Positions 13,037-26,098 of a DNA stretch of 64,000 bases are shown here, one piece after another. Numbering within the stretch: position 1 is the first letter of the stretch; the number at the start of each line of letters is the position of its first letter. Origin of the DNA: Onchocerca lupi (Eukaryota; Nematoda; Chromadorea; Rhabditida; Onchocercidae); assembly GCA_028564675.1 (NCBI GenBank), contig JAOVVO010000085.1:1-64000 (forward strand). Reading direction: 5' to 3'. Both the position numbers and the translations under genes were made by a program. A model generated the notes under the pieces. That model searched no databases and was not told where the DNA came from. It was given only the letters and a program-made list of their open reading frames with translations.

Positions 13037-13220
13037 ATACATACACTTTGCACGATTTCCAGATGATTCTTCTGGCGAAGAAAACGAACAACTTTTTTTT
13101 TTTTAAATAAAAACAATACTTAAGATGTCATTTGACAGATTACATTGGAATGATAAATTGCAACGATCAATTTATATTAGTGATTGCCATGGATAAGATT
13201 AGCTCTTGCTGTTATCACTG
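13037..13220 (-). pseudogene. Decayed copy of exon 2 of the 20.8-24.6 kb membrane-protein gene
   Basis: The plus-strand sequence here aligns by eye with 24182-24345, exon 2 of the minus-strand gene at 20813-24629. Landmarks in order are ATACATAC.CTTTGCA.GATTT, TGGCGAAG, TTTGACAG, TTGGAAT.A.AAATT, CAAC and finally TAAGATTAGCT.TTGCTGTTATCACTG. Read on the minus strand, the start keeps VITA.ANL and the end keeps KSC before the donor, as in the parent. Between them there are a stop codon, frameshifts and an inserted run of A (T on the plus strand, near 13094-13104). The other exons of the parent were not found nearby. It is best read as a dead partial duplication. Confidence 0.75.
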
Positions 13221-14496
13221 AAAGAGTTTTTCACTATCTTATAATCCATCATTAATGAGTGCATACTTCAGTATGATTTTCGTGAAAGCGTTTGATTTTT
13301 AGTGTGAAACCATTCAGCTATCTACTTTACTCTTTGTTTATTGGAAACTTCGAAGAATTTTTTGCATAAAAGCATTTTCTACATTTAAAATCAATCCATC
13401 CTTATTATTCACGATAATCAAATTTATTATTCATTAAATACAAGATGCAACAATTTCTTATCACCAGATAAGATACTTCAAACTTTTTGCTTGTTGCTCT
13501 GAGCTCTAATTAATTCATGCTTGAAATATTGAATCATACATTAAATTTGTTATTTTCTTCTTATTTACTAAGATGATTAAATTATTAAATCTATGCACTA
13601 AAGCAATTCAATGATTAGCACAAAATAATCATTATCGCTTTATTTTTATTTTTTCCATTAAAAAAATAATTTAATTTAAAATTTTTCTTTTCATCGAAAA
13701 AAATTTTTTCATTTTCTCAATATGCAATTCACATATGTCACCAAAAGAACTTTGTCAGCGTATTGTTTGAAATATGTATAGTGGGGAGAGTATATTATAT
13801 TCTACAAACAACATATCGTCAATTTCATCTTGCATTTTATAAAAAACTCATTATTTCATTTAGAGAAGAAAAATTTCATTCTCGTCAGCTATTTGCATGT
13901 TCATATTCACGCTTTTTGCAGACATATTTTTACATAATTGCTTAGATTTATCTTTGCACGAACATTTCATATATTTATAATTATTACTATGTTTAATCAA
14001 CATGCATATTTACATATATTTCCTATTTTTGTTGACTATTTTGGAAAAACGAAAATTTGAAATATGAAAGATATACTGTATAAATGTTTTTTCATTCAAT
14101 TTTATTCAATGCAATAGACAATATGTAAAGAAGAATCTCTTTAATGAGAAGAAGAAAACAGAAGTGCAGCTAATTTTGAAATTCAGAAAAAGTTACTATT
14201 AACACTAATCAGTTTATGTCGTTTTCAATTTCCAGCGTCGAAGATTGCTTTCGAATGATCTTAATTATTAAATTAAATTAAATAAAAAAAGAAATAATTG
14301 TAATAAAAATAACTGTAATAAAAAATAGGAATCTTCACTCCATACTTTTGTTATGAAATCAATTGACATGTACAAATCACAAATGATATGTTATGACAAA
14401 TCGTTTCAAAATCTACCTATTTCCTTCAAAAGATTCATTTGCACACAATCTAACACTGAAATTAACTGTCCTGTTACATCCTGTTTTAATACATAC

Positions 14497-14649
14497 CTTA
14501 GTCCTCCTTTTCGAATGCACTTAAATATCCCTAAATCAAAATGTGAAGTGTTTCTCGAGTAATTATCTCCGAGTAATCGACCAGTCATTTCCTTTCGAAT
14601 TAATTTTCTATTCTCTTGACTTAATTGACATATGCAAATTGCTTTTTGC
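14497..14649 (-). CDS. Orphan exon candidate, unrecognised
   Basis: A 153-base minus-strand block is open from an acceptor TGCAG at about 14650-14654 to a donor AG|GTATGT at 14496-14491. Both ends would be phase 2, so the block could be skipped or included without a frame change. The 51-codon frame has worm-like codon use and a mixed hydrophilic composition with clusters such as ENRKLIRKEMTGR and CIRKGGLR. I found no neighbouring exon and no family resemblance. It may belong to an unseen minus-strand gene, or be chance. Confidence 0.25.
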
Positions 14650-14767
14650 CTGCAGCAATTTCTCCATTTCAATGAAATGATAGTCTAACATTTTCCCTTA
14701 TTAAAAAGTTTTTCTCACAAATGATAAGTGTAAAATGCTTAATAAAATATCTGTATTCGACTGAGTA

Positions 14768-15397
14768 ATGAAATTAGCAAAGTTTTGGCTTAAACGCTGC
14801 CGAAATCAAAATCAATTTATTTCCAAATCGGATGCAAACTTAGAAGAAAATCGAATATCAGGAATGAGAAGTAAAAACATGAAGAAGTAAAGTTTGCAGA
14901 AAATTCTGACAATCAATACAGATGTACAAATATTTGAGAACAAAGTATTCTTATAAAAAAATAAATAAATATAGGATTATTAAAACTGAAATTCGTGAAA
15001 ACAAGAAAAATTTTGAGTGGAAAAGACTTTGCTTTGTTAATTAACATCCTGTAAATACGATTTGTCCTAACCATAATCGATTGGATTACAAAATCTGTTC
15101 TCTCTGCATTAGTTTAATTAAATGTGCTTTAAACAAATAAAATTTAAGAGTAGCTTTGGCGCTTATTTGGAAATTAATTACAATGGAAAATCCATATTAA
15201 TTCTGCAAATTTGATACTATTTTCAAATATATTGGAAATAACGGTATCTTTAACGCAACACACTTGTTTAGAAAATATATAGGAATCTCATCAGATATAA
15301 GAAATGAATATTCACATAATTAATTCACAAATTTTGTTTCAGATCAGCGATCTCTTTCCTCAGTCAATTTCAGAGCTCTGTGAAAACAGTTCAATGA
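14768..15397 (+). CDS. Possible two-exon small protein, unrecognised
   Basis: Exon 1 (14768-14886) starts with MKLAKFWLKRC and ends at a donor AA|GTAAAG in phase 2. Exon 2 starts after ATTTTGTTTCAG at 15343 and, in the matching phase, runs to a TGA at 15395-15397, giving a 57-residue basic protein. The second block is also open in phase 0 for 32 codons to 15441, starting ISDLFPQS and ending VKFREI. The acceptor is good, but which frame is used, or whether the block is coding at all, cannot be settled here. No family is recognised. Confidence 0.25.
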
Positions 15398-15441
15398 AAT
15401 CAATTGATTCTGTCAATGGTGTCAAATTTCGAGAAATCTGA

Positions 15442-16491
15442 TGAAACAAAAAATAAATTATTGATAATGCAATGTATGTACCCATTCAGAATTCATTGTT
15501 AAGTGCTTCTTTTCTTGCATAATTTATGTATTTATTCATTTTTGTAGTTTTAACTATACTTACATAATTAATATGAAATTTATTTGTTATTATTTTGCAG
15601 ATTTTTTTGGACAGTTTATTTGCCTAGTTCTGTGTCTTTGCACGTTACATTATTTTAGGATATTTTTTGAATAATTTTCATCTGTCGATTTTTTTAAAAT
15701 AATAATTGCATTACACATTTGTATGGATAAAGAGTAATAAAAATTTTGCAGTACTCAAGTATTGATGTTATAATTCAAATTCACTTCTTTTCCCTATTTC
15801 TTTTCTTCATGTTCATTGAACACTTAAAAGTGATGATTTTGTATTTAGATTCTAAAAGTCTTTATTCTTACAAAAATTCACAAAAAGAATGAGAGAATGA
15901 TAATTTGCAAATTGCCAATTATTTTATCATTAATCTTAATTAATCATTTGCTCAAAATTTATTTTGTGAATTTTCCTGCAAACAGAAGTCCTCTAATAGT
16001 ACTAAAGTCATATTTTAATTCTATTTTGTTCATAATCAAATTTTCATATCCAAATTTGGGCAATGAGAAAAGTATAGAAGAAATTCGATTTAAATATTTT
16101 TTCTGTAAAATATTTTGTTAATATTTTATACAGCATGTCATATGATACATTTCAAGTTTACTTTAGATTATTTAGGTAAAGTAATACCAGTAATACCATC
16201 TGAATATAACCGTTGGCATTAATAAAGTATTAAAATAATTTCGTTAATGAAATTTCAGCCTAACCTTTATAATCTTGTTTTCATTTAAATCAGTTCTGCG
16301 ATTTTTACTGATATATTTCCTCTGTTATTAATAGCATGTCATTATTATATTATTAATATGCAAATTTTTGATTTGATTTAAACCTTTCAGCAGAATTTTA
16401 TTACATATAAAAGAATTGTAAATTAAAAATGCCTCATTCAGCATTTTGATAATTCTTGTACAATACAACTGATCGGGCATCAGACAGAAAG
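15442..16491. other. Intergenic spacer before the Arg/His-rich gene
   Basis: AT-rich DNA without a supported exon. The last few hundred bases should hold the promoter of the gene starting at 16492. Confidence 0.45.
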
Positions 16492-19065
16492 ATGGATGGC
16501 GATGATCCATTATCATCGTATTCTCGAAAACACCGAGTATGTGCAATACGGTTCAACAATAATTGAAATGTTGCCATTAGCTTTAATTAGTACTAGTTCT
16601 TTTCTCAGTGACTCGGAAATTGAAATTTGAATAAGAGCGATTAATTTAAAATTCACTAAACAGTGGAGGATAAAGTATAAAACAAAACTAAAAAATTGTT
16701 TGAAGCATTATAAGTATGAAGGTGATCAATCGTTTGTAAATGATGATTTACGAAGTTGAAATTTTTAATTTTGAATTAGTGGAAATCCACAATTAATTTA
16801 AATACATGCGCGTTATTGGAGAAACAGATTTAACTATCTTATCGAATTTTATAACGAAATATAACTTGAAATCTCAGCAATTTTATTATTTCACGCAAAT
16901 TTCTCGTTGAAATAATCGGAAATAGAAATCGTAGGATATTTGGCGCATTTCTAGATAATGGATAAGAATTTATTTTGATTACTTCTTTTTCTTCTTTTCA
17001 TTTTTAGTATAAAAGAGACAGGCATGGTACGCGGAGGCGTTATCGAGATCGGAGATTTGAACCTTCTGAGGGTAAAGACGATGTTTCCTGCTGTGGTCAT
17101 CCTAGACGAGTAAGAAATATTATTCGAAAAATGCTTTTTTATTAGCAAAAGTTAATCTCAGAAATAATCATGCAACTGCTCAATGGAACATTTTATTACT
17201 TGAAATAATTCCTTGACCTTTGCTTATTGTGCAAAATTTTGATAAAAATTTTCATTATCTGTTTGTCATTCCTCGTGATTTATGTCTCTCTGATTGAAAT
17301 TTCATTTTTCGAATACACTAATCGTCTTGGATTATTTCTGGAAGTTATTTTTGTCTTAATAGTTATTAGCATAGATAATTAACTTCATGCAATCATTTTT
17401 TAACTTGTATTAAAAAAAAATTAATTGATTGATTGTTTGCAGAGAGACTATTCTCCTCGCCAGAGGCATCACCACCATCATAGAAGACATAAATCAAGAC
17501 GTCGCAGTAAAAGTCGGATGAATGGAACAAAAGAAGAGATTCCGTCACCTTTGCGACCTCCAACACCACCACAACCACCACAACAGCCATCAAGCTCAAT
17601 AGCAGTGACAAAGGAGAAAACGAAAGATGATAAGGAGTCTGCAGAAATAACAAGTACAATTCAAAGTAAAGCATCCGCATCAGCAGAAGTTGGAACAAAG
17701 GTTCGTGTTATTTATTTTTCATTTCTAAGAATTTTTAAATTTGAAATTTTAACTATTCTATTTATCAGCCATAATCGAAACATTTCTCTCATTCTACAGG
17801 ATTGCATTCTTTGGGTGCAATTTGTTTTCTCTCTTAAGTTTTATTTTCATTGCGAGAAGTATTTGAAGATGAGCAGTCAAATGGCGACATCGAATTCACC
17901 TCCAGCATTAGCATCACGTGACAGTCAAAAAGTTGAGGAACGTGAAAGTTCATTTCAATTGAAAAACATGCAAAAGACCGATTTACTTCAAGAGCTATGC
18001 GTTACTCAGTGCATTCGCGATGGATATGAAATAAGTCGATTGGCATATACGACGTGTTTTCCAGTCTCCAAGAAACCGAATTTCATTTATTTGCCTCAAC
18101 TGAGGTACCATTTGTTTATTCACATAGCTGTTCGATGAACTGACGCAACTATGGACGAAAAAAGCTTTTCAAATTCCGACAGTCTTAGATTCGAATAAAA
18201 GTTGAGACTGCAATTCTCTTAAAACAAGATTTTTTATAATTTCAAACAATATTTGAAATTTTGCAACAGATTCATGGCAAAAAACAATGCAGTCCCTGAG
18301 CAAAAGAAGACAATGTTAGCCCAAAAGAGTGAAACTGATTTACCCCGAGAAACAAAAGCAGTGATTGATACTTCTCGAAATCATAAATTTGATTTATCAA
18401 AGGTTTCTTTTCGTTGAATTCGAGAGTTAGAAAGCTTATTATCGATGAATTCATGAAAATTAAAAAATGATTTTGGTGACAGTTAATAAGTGAAAAAATA
18501 GAGTGGAAATTAAACTTAAGTTTTACTTTCATACTTTTTTCTCAAAAAAATTTCCCTCTCAAGCTTGTTTATAATGAATCATAAATATCAGTTTGATGAA
18601 GGAACAAAAGATCATTTCGAATAATTTTTGTCTTAAAGGAAAAAACTTTTACGATGGATACCAAAATAAGACAATTTGTGCAAAATCTGGATGAATGTTG
18701 TTTGGCGCTTCGAAAAGCTAGCAGAAATATTTCTAATCTTGAGGTTCATACTATTCTCTTATTGGTTTATTTACGTACTAATTAGCTTACTTACTTAATT
18801 ACTTCTAAGAGAATTTGTGTGACTTTCAGTATCTTTCTAAACCGCCCGTCAAACAATCCCAAGTTTGCTGACATCATGAAACAATTACATAATAAATGTT
18901 AAAGCCAATTTTTCCTGAACATAATCACAATTTTCTAATCTGCTACAGTTACTGGCTGCTGGAGAAACGCTAAATGAAGTGCACAAATACGACACAGATA
19001 CAAAGGCAATCATCAATGATCTAAAATATCTTCGGCTACTCATTGATGGAAAATTTGAAATTTGA
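16492..19065 (+). CDS. Unrecognised protein with Arg/His/Ser-rich N-terminus and helical C-terminus
   Basis: I do not recognise this protein. Exons that join in frame are 16492-16536, 17008-17109, 17443-17700, 17800 (or later)-18104, 18270-18402, 18639-18743 and 18949-19065. The fourth exon can start after ATTCTACAG at 17799, giving 354 residues, or further in, as late as an AAG at 17866-17868, giving 331. The shorter form avoids a hydrophobic insert that looks out of place. The start MDGDDPLSSYS is followed by an Arg-rich stretch, a run of five His (HHHHH), RS-type clusters, and a Pro/Gln-rich linker (PPTPPQPPQQP). The last 110 residues are non-repetitive and likely helical, with two adjacent Cys (ECCLALRKA), ending DGKFEI. 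The head resembles SR/RS-type nuclear or RNA-associated regions, but no RNA-binding domain is visible. Confidence 0.7.
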
Positions 19066-20812
19066 ACGTACATTTTCTATAAATAGAAAGGAAAATGAAA
19101 TATTCAACAGTAGTAGTTCTTTTGTTATACATTTAATCAAACGAATTTTTTATTCCTCAAACAATGATTTCATTCAATTTTGTCGTTCGAGCGATGATAA
19201 AATGAGATTCGAATTTTAAATTCAATATTTCGTGGTTGAAATTTTTTCAACGAATAAATTTCATTATGAGACATCGAACAACATTTCTCTCATTCTGATA
19301 ATAAGTGATAATTAGTATTAGAGATGTTTTTTCTTATGTGTTTTATGCACTTTTTACGGAAATAATGAATTAATGGAATGAAGACAACAAGATTAGAAAA
19401 TATTCCATAAAATTATTAAATGAGAGAGATTTGCCGGGTGAGCAGACGAAGAAGGTATAAAGTTTCGAAAATAAAAATTAACTCAAAAGTTAGTGTTACT
19501 ACCAGCAATGGCAAGCATTTGTTATTATTGGATGGACAAAGTTTGACCAATTATAAATGTTCAATTTTTCATTAAAAATGGAATAAATAACACTGATAAT
19601 GCAAAAATAAAACTTTGGTAAAAGTTAATTTAATATTAGAGAAGAGTATTAAAATGATCGTACTTGAAAAAAAGATAAAATCTGATAATTTGACATCTAT
19701 GAGATAGCTATAACTGAAAATGATGCATCCAATCATTGACAAATCTGCAGAAAAATTCATTCTGATACATTATATATTGATCATAACTCTCGAGATCGAG
19801 AAAAAAGTGCTCTCTAGATTTCTGGATGAAATGTTAATGATTTTTTCGATTTTTCGGACTCTATAAATTCCTATAAGTTTGGTAAGTTTGCTTTCAACGA
19901 ATATCGAAAGGTACACTCTGATCGAAGAAAATTATTGATGCAACAAATTCTTGAGATTAAATGCTCATAAATCAATTTCCAGAAGTATTTAGAGAACTTT
20001 CTTATTATTCTACTTTTTACATCTCTAATAATAAGTTAGCCCGGATTGATCCAATTATGCGAAGGTTAAAAATAAAAATTTCTATTTTTGAAATATTTTT
20101 CTTTTTTTTTTTTGCAATAAATGAATAATTAGCCAATGGTACAAAATTGAATTGATTTGAAATTAAAAGTAGAAAATGAATTCTGTTAGATAAAGGATTT
20201 AGAAGTTATATACTAGAGAAATATTGGCCAATATTGAGCAAATTAATCGTTTTCGTATAATATTCAAATAATGACAAATAAAACACTGAAGCATTCGCAT
20301 ACGAACATTAATGAATATTAAATTTACCTTAGAATTTACTATACAATATAATTTACGCTTCAAAAATGAAAAAAGCAAGAAGGTAAGGCTGAATTTGCAT
20401 GATACATGGCATCAGTTCACTTGTCGTTTACTGGCAAAAATTTATTTGCGACCAACTGTCTGCGATGAAAATTATCATTTGTTTTTAAATTGCAACATTA
20501 TCAATTGAGAATATATATATATTGAACAAAGAAAAAAGAGGTCGCTTCATTTGATGGATTGCCATATTACTTCTATTGCGATTCCTACATTACTTCACAT
20601 CTGAAATAAAAGTCTAACTAGCATTAAGACATAACAAAACTTTCAGTTTTCTATTTGAATTCAAATCAATATTCTCGAAGTTCACTGATTTGTGCAGAAA
20701 ATTGAAACCACTTTAATTAGGAAAAGTGAATCTGTATTGTGAACGATTTCTGCTAAACCCATTTGCTCATCACATAAATTTTCATTGTTTTCATTTTACC
20801 ACTTCTTATCTC
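19066..20812. other. Convergent intergenic spacer, no gene seen
   Basis: This lies between the 3' ends of the plus-strand gene at 16492-19065 and the minus-strand gene at 20813-24629. It is AT-rich. The open frames here are short and lack splice support. A T run lies near 20100-20113. Confidence 0.5.
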
Positions 20813-23800
20813 TTAAGCACTGATAACAAAATGATTTTTACCTCCGACATTACTAGTAGCACCCATCGTAGTATCACCAATCTGTGACGCTCCCGTCATT
20901 TGAGATACTCCTCCTCCAACTGTAGTCGCTTCAGTTCCCACTGTTGTCACCTATAATTTATTTAATATACTAAAGCAGTAGCAGGACATGATTATGCATG
21001 GCTAAGATTGAAAAAACTATTCAAATTTAAATTCAAATTTTAAAAAAACTTCTTTTGGACTAAACGTTCGTTAAGACAGAAAATTCCTTAAATTCCTTAA
21101 AAATGCTAAACTATTAGTAAAAATTTTCCTTTAAAAATACATTATTGCTTGAAGGAAAGAGATAACAAAAAAATAAAAAGAGACGTCGGCAGCTGCGAAT
21201 TTCCCGTATGTTTTTTTCATTTGCGCATTCCACCGCTTATAAAAACTTTTCGTGTTCCGACACAGCAAAAATCCAGCTCCAAAAACTCTACAAACAAAAT
21301 GTGCAATATTTCCAAATCTTGGGAATGATTAATTAAGAGAATTTTTCTTTTTTTTTTTGTCTGAAGTAATAAAATTTGATTGAAAATTTCACCTAGAAGT
21401 TTTTATGAATTGAAAGATAATGTCCAAGAAAGACATTAATTGATTATTATCAAGTAGTTCGAACTATCAAAGTTCAGTCAGTGATTCAACAGAGATGGCC
21501 TTTTTGACAGATAGAAGTTTATTTTTTGATTTTCCTGTCTCGATAAGTAATTGTCCTAAACAGTCAAATTGTCAGAAATTCAAGCGGTTTAGCTAGAATT
21601 TTACTGGAAAGTTTTGCTAAATGTCATAATTATTTGATAAAAAGTGCAAAGGTTGTTTTTGGCTAATAAATTGGGCTCGACATTGGTGAAAGGAAAAATT
21701 TAGATTAAATCTGAAACTTTGCCGCATGTTTTGAAAAGGATAAATGTTTACCCAACGCAAGTACCAACAATGAAACCGAGTGGTATGGACCAGATATTCA
21801 CACCTCTTCTGACGCGGTATCTGAAACAATATAATGAATATGAGAAAATTACTTTGGACACCGTGTTTGTTCACTTTGATTAGGTCTTATTATTTCAGAC
21901 TTGAACCGGAATTTAAATTTTCAAATTCAGATAATTCGAAATGGAATTAGAAGAATGCTTACACTATTCCAGGGCGGAAGTTAAAAATAAGATCGCGTTG
22001 CATAAATGTATGAGTGGTCGGTGGTGCCTGCAACTGGATATATCAAAATGAATTGGTAGGTGAGCTTTATTCAAATTACACGAAATTAATTTATGTATAT
22101 ATAATGGACTTTATCAATGATAATATTGGAAAGGATATTTTGTTCTGAAAAATACGGTTTGTTGATTTGAATTTTTGCAAATCATTGATACGTTCTTGTT
22201 TGAAGCGTATTTGCAAAGTTTAGGAAAACAGCTCTTTTCTTCCAATTATTTTATTTAATCGGAAGAAAAAATAAGATTGAGATCGGACGAATTCAATTAG
22301 TTAGCTTGACAATTATGCTTTCAGAGTTGAAGTTAGAAGTTTAACTTACAGAAAAGCGAGCACCGCATTTATTGGCATCTTGTGCTAAAACAAAATACAA
22401 TTCTTTTGAATTAGACCAAAGATCGAATGTTTCATAAAATGTTGTGAAGGCAGGTGTTGTTTTTTCCACTGGCTTGTCGAAAAGTGTTGGCCCATGCCTT
22501 ACTTCCAAACCTAGTTTTTTTGGTCTTGATTGCAACTGAAATGGAAGTTCACGAACAATTAACCACGAATAAATGAAAATTTATCAAAAATATCCAAAGA
22601 ATTCTTTCCACATGGTTTTATGGGAAAATCTATTTTTGCTTTTTTCTTACTTTTGTTGTGAAGAAAAGTTGTTTTTTTATTCCCTATTCGAATAACTGGC
22701 TTTTTAAGAATGATCAACAATTAGCTGTGATCTTTTCTGAACAAATTTATTAAATACTTATGCCCTTAGTTTTTTATCGTAATCTCGACAAGATGTATTG
22801 TTTTTTCTACTCAGAATGAAAGAAATCTTTCGGTAATCTTATGCACGAAATATTTGTTGTAAGGTCAATGAAATCTATGCGATACACAATCATAGACCTA
22901 TCGATTGCATCAAAATATTTCTCGAAACTTCTTGCTTCAAAAGATAGACATTTTTTCAAAGTTGAAAAAATCATCCGATCAATTCTTTATAAATTTTATG
23001 CATTTCAGGAAATTGTAAAATGCTGTAACAGTTTTTGTATAGAATGAAGTGATCCATGAATTCATAGCATAGTATTTTTGAAAAAAAGAAATACATCATT
23101 CTGTAGGATAATTGTTTCGACATTTGATAAGCCACTCATTTTACTGCGATAACTACTTGGTACTCCAGCTGCAATTTGCAAATAACTTATTAATAATGTA
23201 ATCTTCAGAAATTATTTTGAAAAAGTCATTGAAAATTTCGAATGTGAAAATGACTTCATTTTTATTCCACAATTTTAATTCAAATCGATGCTTTACGGAG
23301 TTTAAAAAAAAAAAAAAAAAGACCTACAAATGATATAGAAATGGGCAGTGATAATATTAGATCCCAAAACTGATTCAATAGCTCATTCTTCAGCATTATA
23401 CCTCCTTTGAAGAGCATGGAGAGAAATTACTGTATAGACATAACGAATAACCTTTGACCTAACAAGCGATACCTTTGTACAGAGTTGAATAGTGCATGTA
23501 TCCTTTGGTTTGACTTGTATTACTCCACGACCAAACTTTCGGGAATTCCCATTCAATTGCTGTCATTCCCTCGCACGCATCTACTTCATATGCTGATCGT
23601 TCCACCAATGCATAAACTTGCTTGCTCAACTTCTTATTGTAACTTGCTTCTCCAAGCTTTACCTTTGACAGCAAGTCCAAATGACGGAATAAATTAGTTT
23701 TATTGCCGAAACATAATTTTATCCTGAAATTCGTCTTTTTTCTGATGAATTTTTGACAAAAGGAGAAGAGTAGTGCTTAGAAACGTGACAAAATAGCACA

Positions 23801-24629
23801 ACTGTTAGATCATTAAAATCAAAACATAGAAAATGTATTAGCAAAGAGAAAATTCTGCGCAACAGTAATTTTAAAGAGTATTCACAAAAGTGACGAGTAT
23901 AGAGAATTTTTTTTTCAATACTAAGCTTCATTTCAGACGCAATTTCTAGGCTTTCATTAAAACAACTTATGCTCACGCTTATGCATGATAACTCGAGAAA
24001 ATAGCTTTCACTTCCTCTCGTTCGAAATAAAATTGAAATTTCACTAAAAAGGCAGACTATAAAGTTAAAGTTGAATGGCTTAAATCCATTTAAAAATCTA
24101 CTTATTAGATTTATCGAATTATGCTACACCAGCCAATCTACTGTATGTCAATTTACTGTATCGATCTACTATATATCAAAGATACATACGCTTTGCATGA
24201 TTTTCGAGTGATCTGAATGGCGAAGGTAACATTTGGATGCTTAAAACGCCCTTTGACAGTTTCTTTTGGAATAACAAATTTCAACTCTTCGATGTTTGAT
24301 GCATGACTTTCATAGGTAAGATTAGCTTTTGCTGTTATCACTGGAGTCATGTATTTGGTTACCATGGTAGATACTCGCGCTCCAGGAAGTGCCTTAATAA
24401 TTGGTATCAGTAGTAGATGGAATTTAGTAGGCAAATATTTCATGGATATTTTGTCAGGAAGTTAAGAAGATAACAGTTCATTCTTTTAATCAATTCAGTT
24501 CAAAAAAAAAAAAAAAGAAAAAAATAGATCAGAAGACACCACTGTGAAGTATAATCACAATACCTGACCAACGATGACATTCAAAGTCGTTAGTAGCAAA
24601 AATAGCAGCAGCGACTTTCCAAGCGACAT
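20813..24629 (-). CDS. Predicted type I single-pass membrane glycoprotein, unrecognised
   Basis: Nine minus-strand exons (24564-24629, 24190-24392, 23473-23723, 23095-23168, 22350-22535, 21963-22027, 21752-21820, 21185-21287, 20813-20950) join with matching phases into 384 residues. Residues 1-22 are a signal peptide (MSLGKSLLLFLLLTT...). The ectodomain of about 265 residues has Cys in KSCK, KLCFG, DACEG and NKCGAR and four N-glycosylation sequons (NLT, NVT, NKT, NTS). An Arg-rich YRVRRG at about 283 is followed by one hydrophobic segment (about 291-312, WSIPLGFIVGTCVGVFGAGF). The tail of roughly 70 residues ends in a Gly/Thr-rich stretch. The acceptor of exon 2 is AAG rather than CAG, and the donor after exon 8 is weak (an alternative lies ~17 bp on). 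I know of no named family. A decayed copy of exon 2 lies at 13037-13220. Confidence 0.8.
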
Positions 24630-26098
24630 TTTTATCAATACACCGAACTGGAATAGAACTTGCTAAAGCAAATGAATGATTTTTTCGCCACCATGAATTA
24701 AATTTAAAATTTTAACAGGATGCGGATAATTTCCATGCAAATTTCAGCATCGGGACATTTTTGGAGAAGTTCAGGAAGCGACATTTTTTCATGCAAATAA
24801 TTTTTGAATCATATTTTTTTTTTTTTTTTGAAATTAATAAATTATGCTAATAGAACTTGTATCAATAATTAGTATTATCCCAGCATTCAATACAATGCCT
24901 GTTCTAATTGTAGTGAGAGTATGGGCTCGACTTTCTGGACTTTTTTGTTCTCACGAAAAAACGTGATGTAAACAATCAGTCACTTTGTTTAATTGATTAA
25001 TTGATTTAAATTCAATTTTAGGTCTAACAAGTTTTGGTGCGGTCAAGATTTAATTGAAATCTCCAAGGAAAGTTAGTCTCGTCTTGTCCTCTTCTTTAGA
25101 TCACAATTCAAAATTTCAGTTGACGTCAACAACAAAAATAAATATTAATGCATTTTATAAGTTATTGAAAATTGCGCTTTAGCTCGATTAGCTTCAAACA
25201 ATCATCTTCTTCCCCGGATTACTGTAGTTATGTGTCATTATGATATTTGAAATTGAATAAGTAAAAATATACTTAAATAAATAAACAAAAAAATAAATAT
25301 GTGTATAAAAATTCTCGTGGAATCGTATCTCTTCCGATGTCCGAATTTAACACATTCACTCCCGTGTAAGGAAAAGCAAGAAGCATCAGAAGTATTAGAG
25401 TCACGCGAGACGCTGTTATTGCGTGACGCTCCAATTACAATATAGATACGTTCGTCCAGTGAAAATGAGTTCCTTTGTGTTTTTATCAGTGGGTGACAGA
25501 TATTCGAATTTTTATCAATGGATAACAGATTTTTGGATTCTTAGCAGTAAATAATGTCAGTAAAGAATAGATTTAGAAGAATTATAAAATTATGTTGAGT
25601 GGTACCAAAAGAGGTAACAAAGTTGGAATTCAGAGTGTTGACAATATTTTGGCAATGGAAATTTCTTATTTTTCTTTTTTTTCTTATTGTTATTTGTTCA
25701 TTTTTTTCATTGGAAACTTATTATTCCAAGTTTTATGAATACATGGGTGTATAAATAGTAACGACTGAATAAGCTGCTTACCCTGTAGATAGAATATTCT
25801 GATGGCTTTTTTGCCTCGAACAGTTACCACATTGTTGAAGAAACCTTATCTTTTTGTCGAAAAACTTGAATAATGTAATGAATTTAATCAGGTACATAAT
25901 AATCTTTCTGTCGATTATCGATGGTTTGTAGGCGGTTATGTTTCAGAGTTTGCAGAGCAACGAGTTTTTATGCTGTAATTATTTTTATCTTATTTAATTT
26001 TTAGCCAATTAGCTGCGTGATTAATAGTTAGTAACGCTATTCTGGGAAGCAGTTATTGTGCTTGTTTACTCAGACATATAAAAAATTTATTCAAACAT
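24630..26098. other. Divergent intergenic region, probable shared promoters
   Basis: This separates the starts of the minus-strand membrane-protein gene and the plus-strand ERGIC3 gene, so promoters for both are expected here. I see no exon. There is an A/T-run at 24818-24830 and a slightly GC-richer patch at 25330-25460 just upstream of the ERGIC3 side. Confidence 0.5.

Noticed and set aside
17023..17115. ATG at 17023 as the start of the Arg/His-rich gene
   Set aside because: Its frame stops at 17113 and is not the frame of the following exon. The frame starting MDGDDPLSSYS at 16492 with a GTATGT donor fits.
17393..17698. Minus-strand open frame with Leu/Val runs at 17393-17698
   Set aside because: It is the complement of the His/Pro/Gln-rich exon of the plus-strand gene.
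23145..23168. An 8-codon micro-exon in the membrane-protein gene
   Set aside because: It left a phase conflict with the preceding exon. Extending the same exon to the GTATTTC donor at 23094 gives 74 bases in a compatible phase and resolves the whole model.
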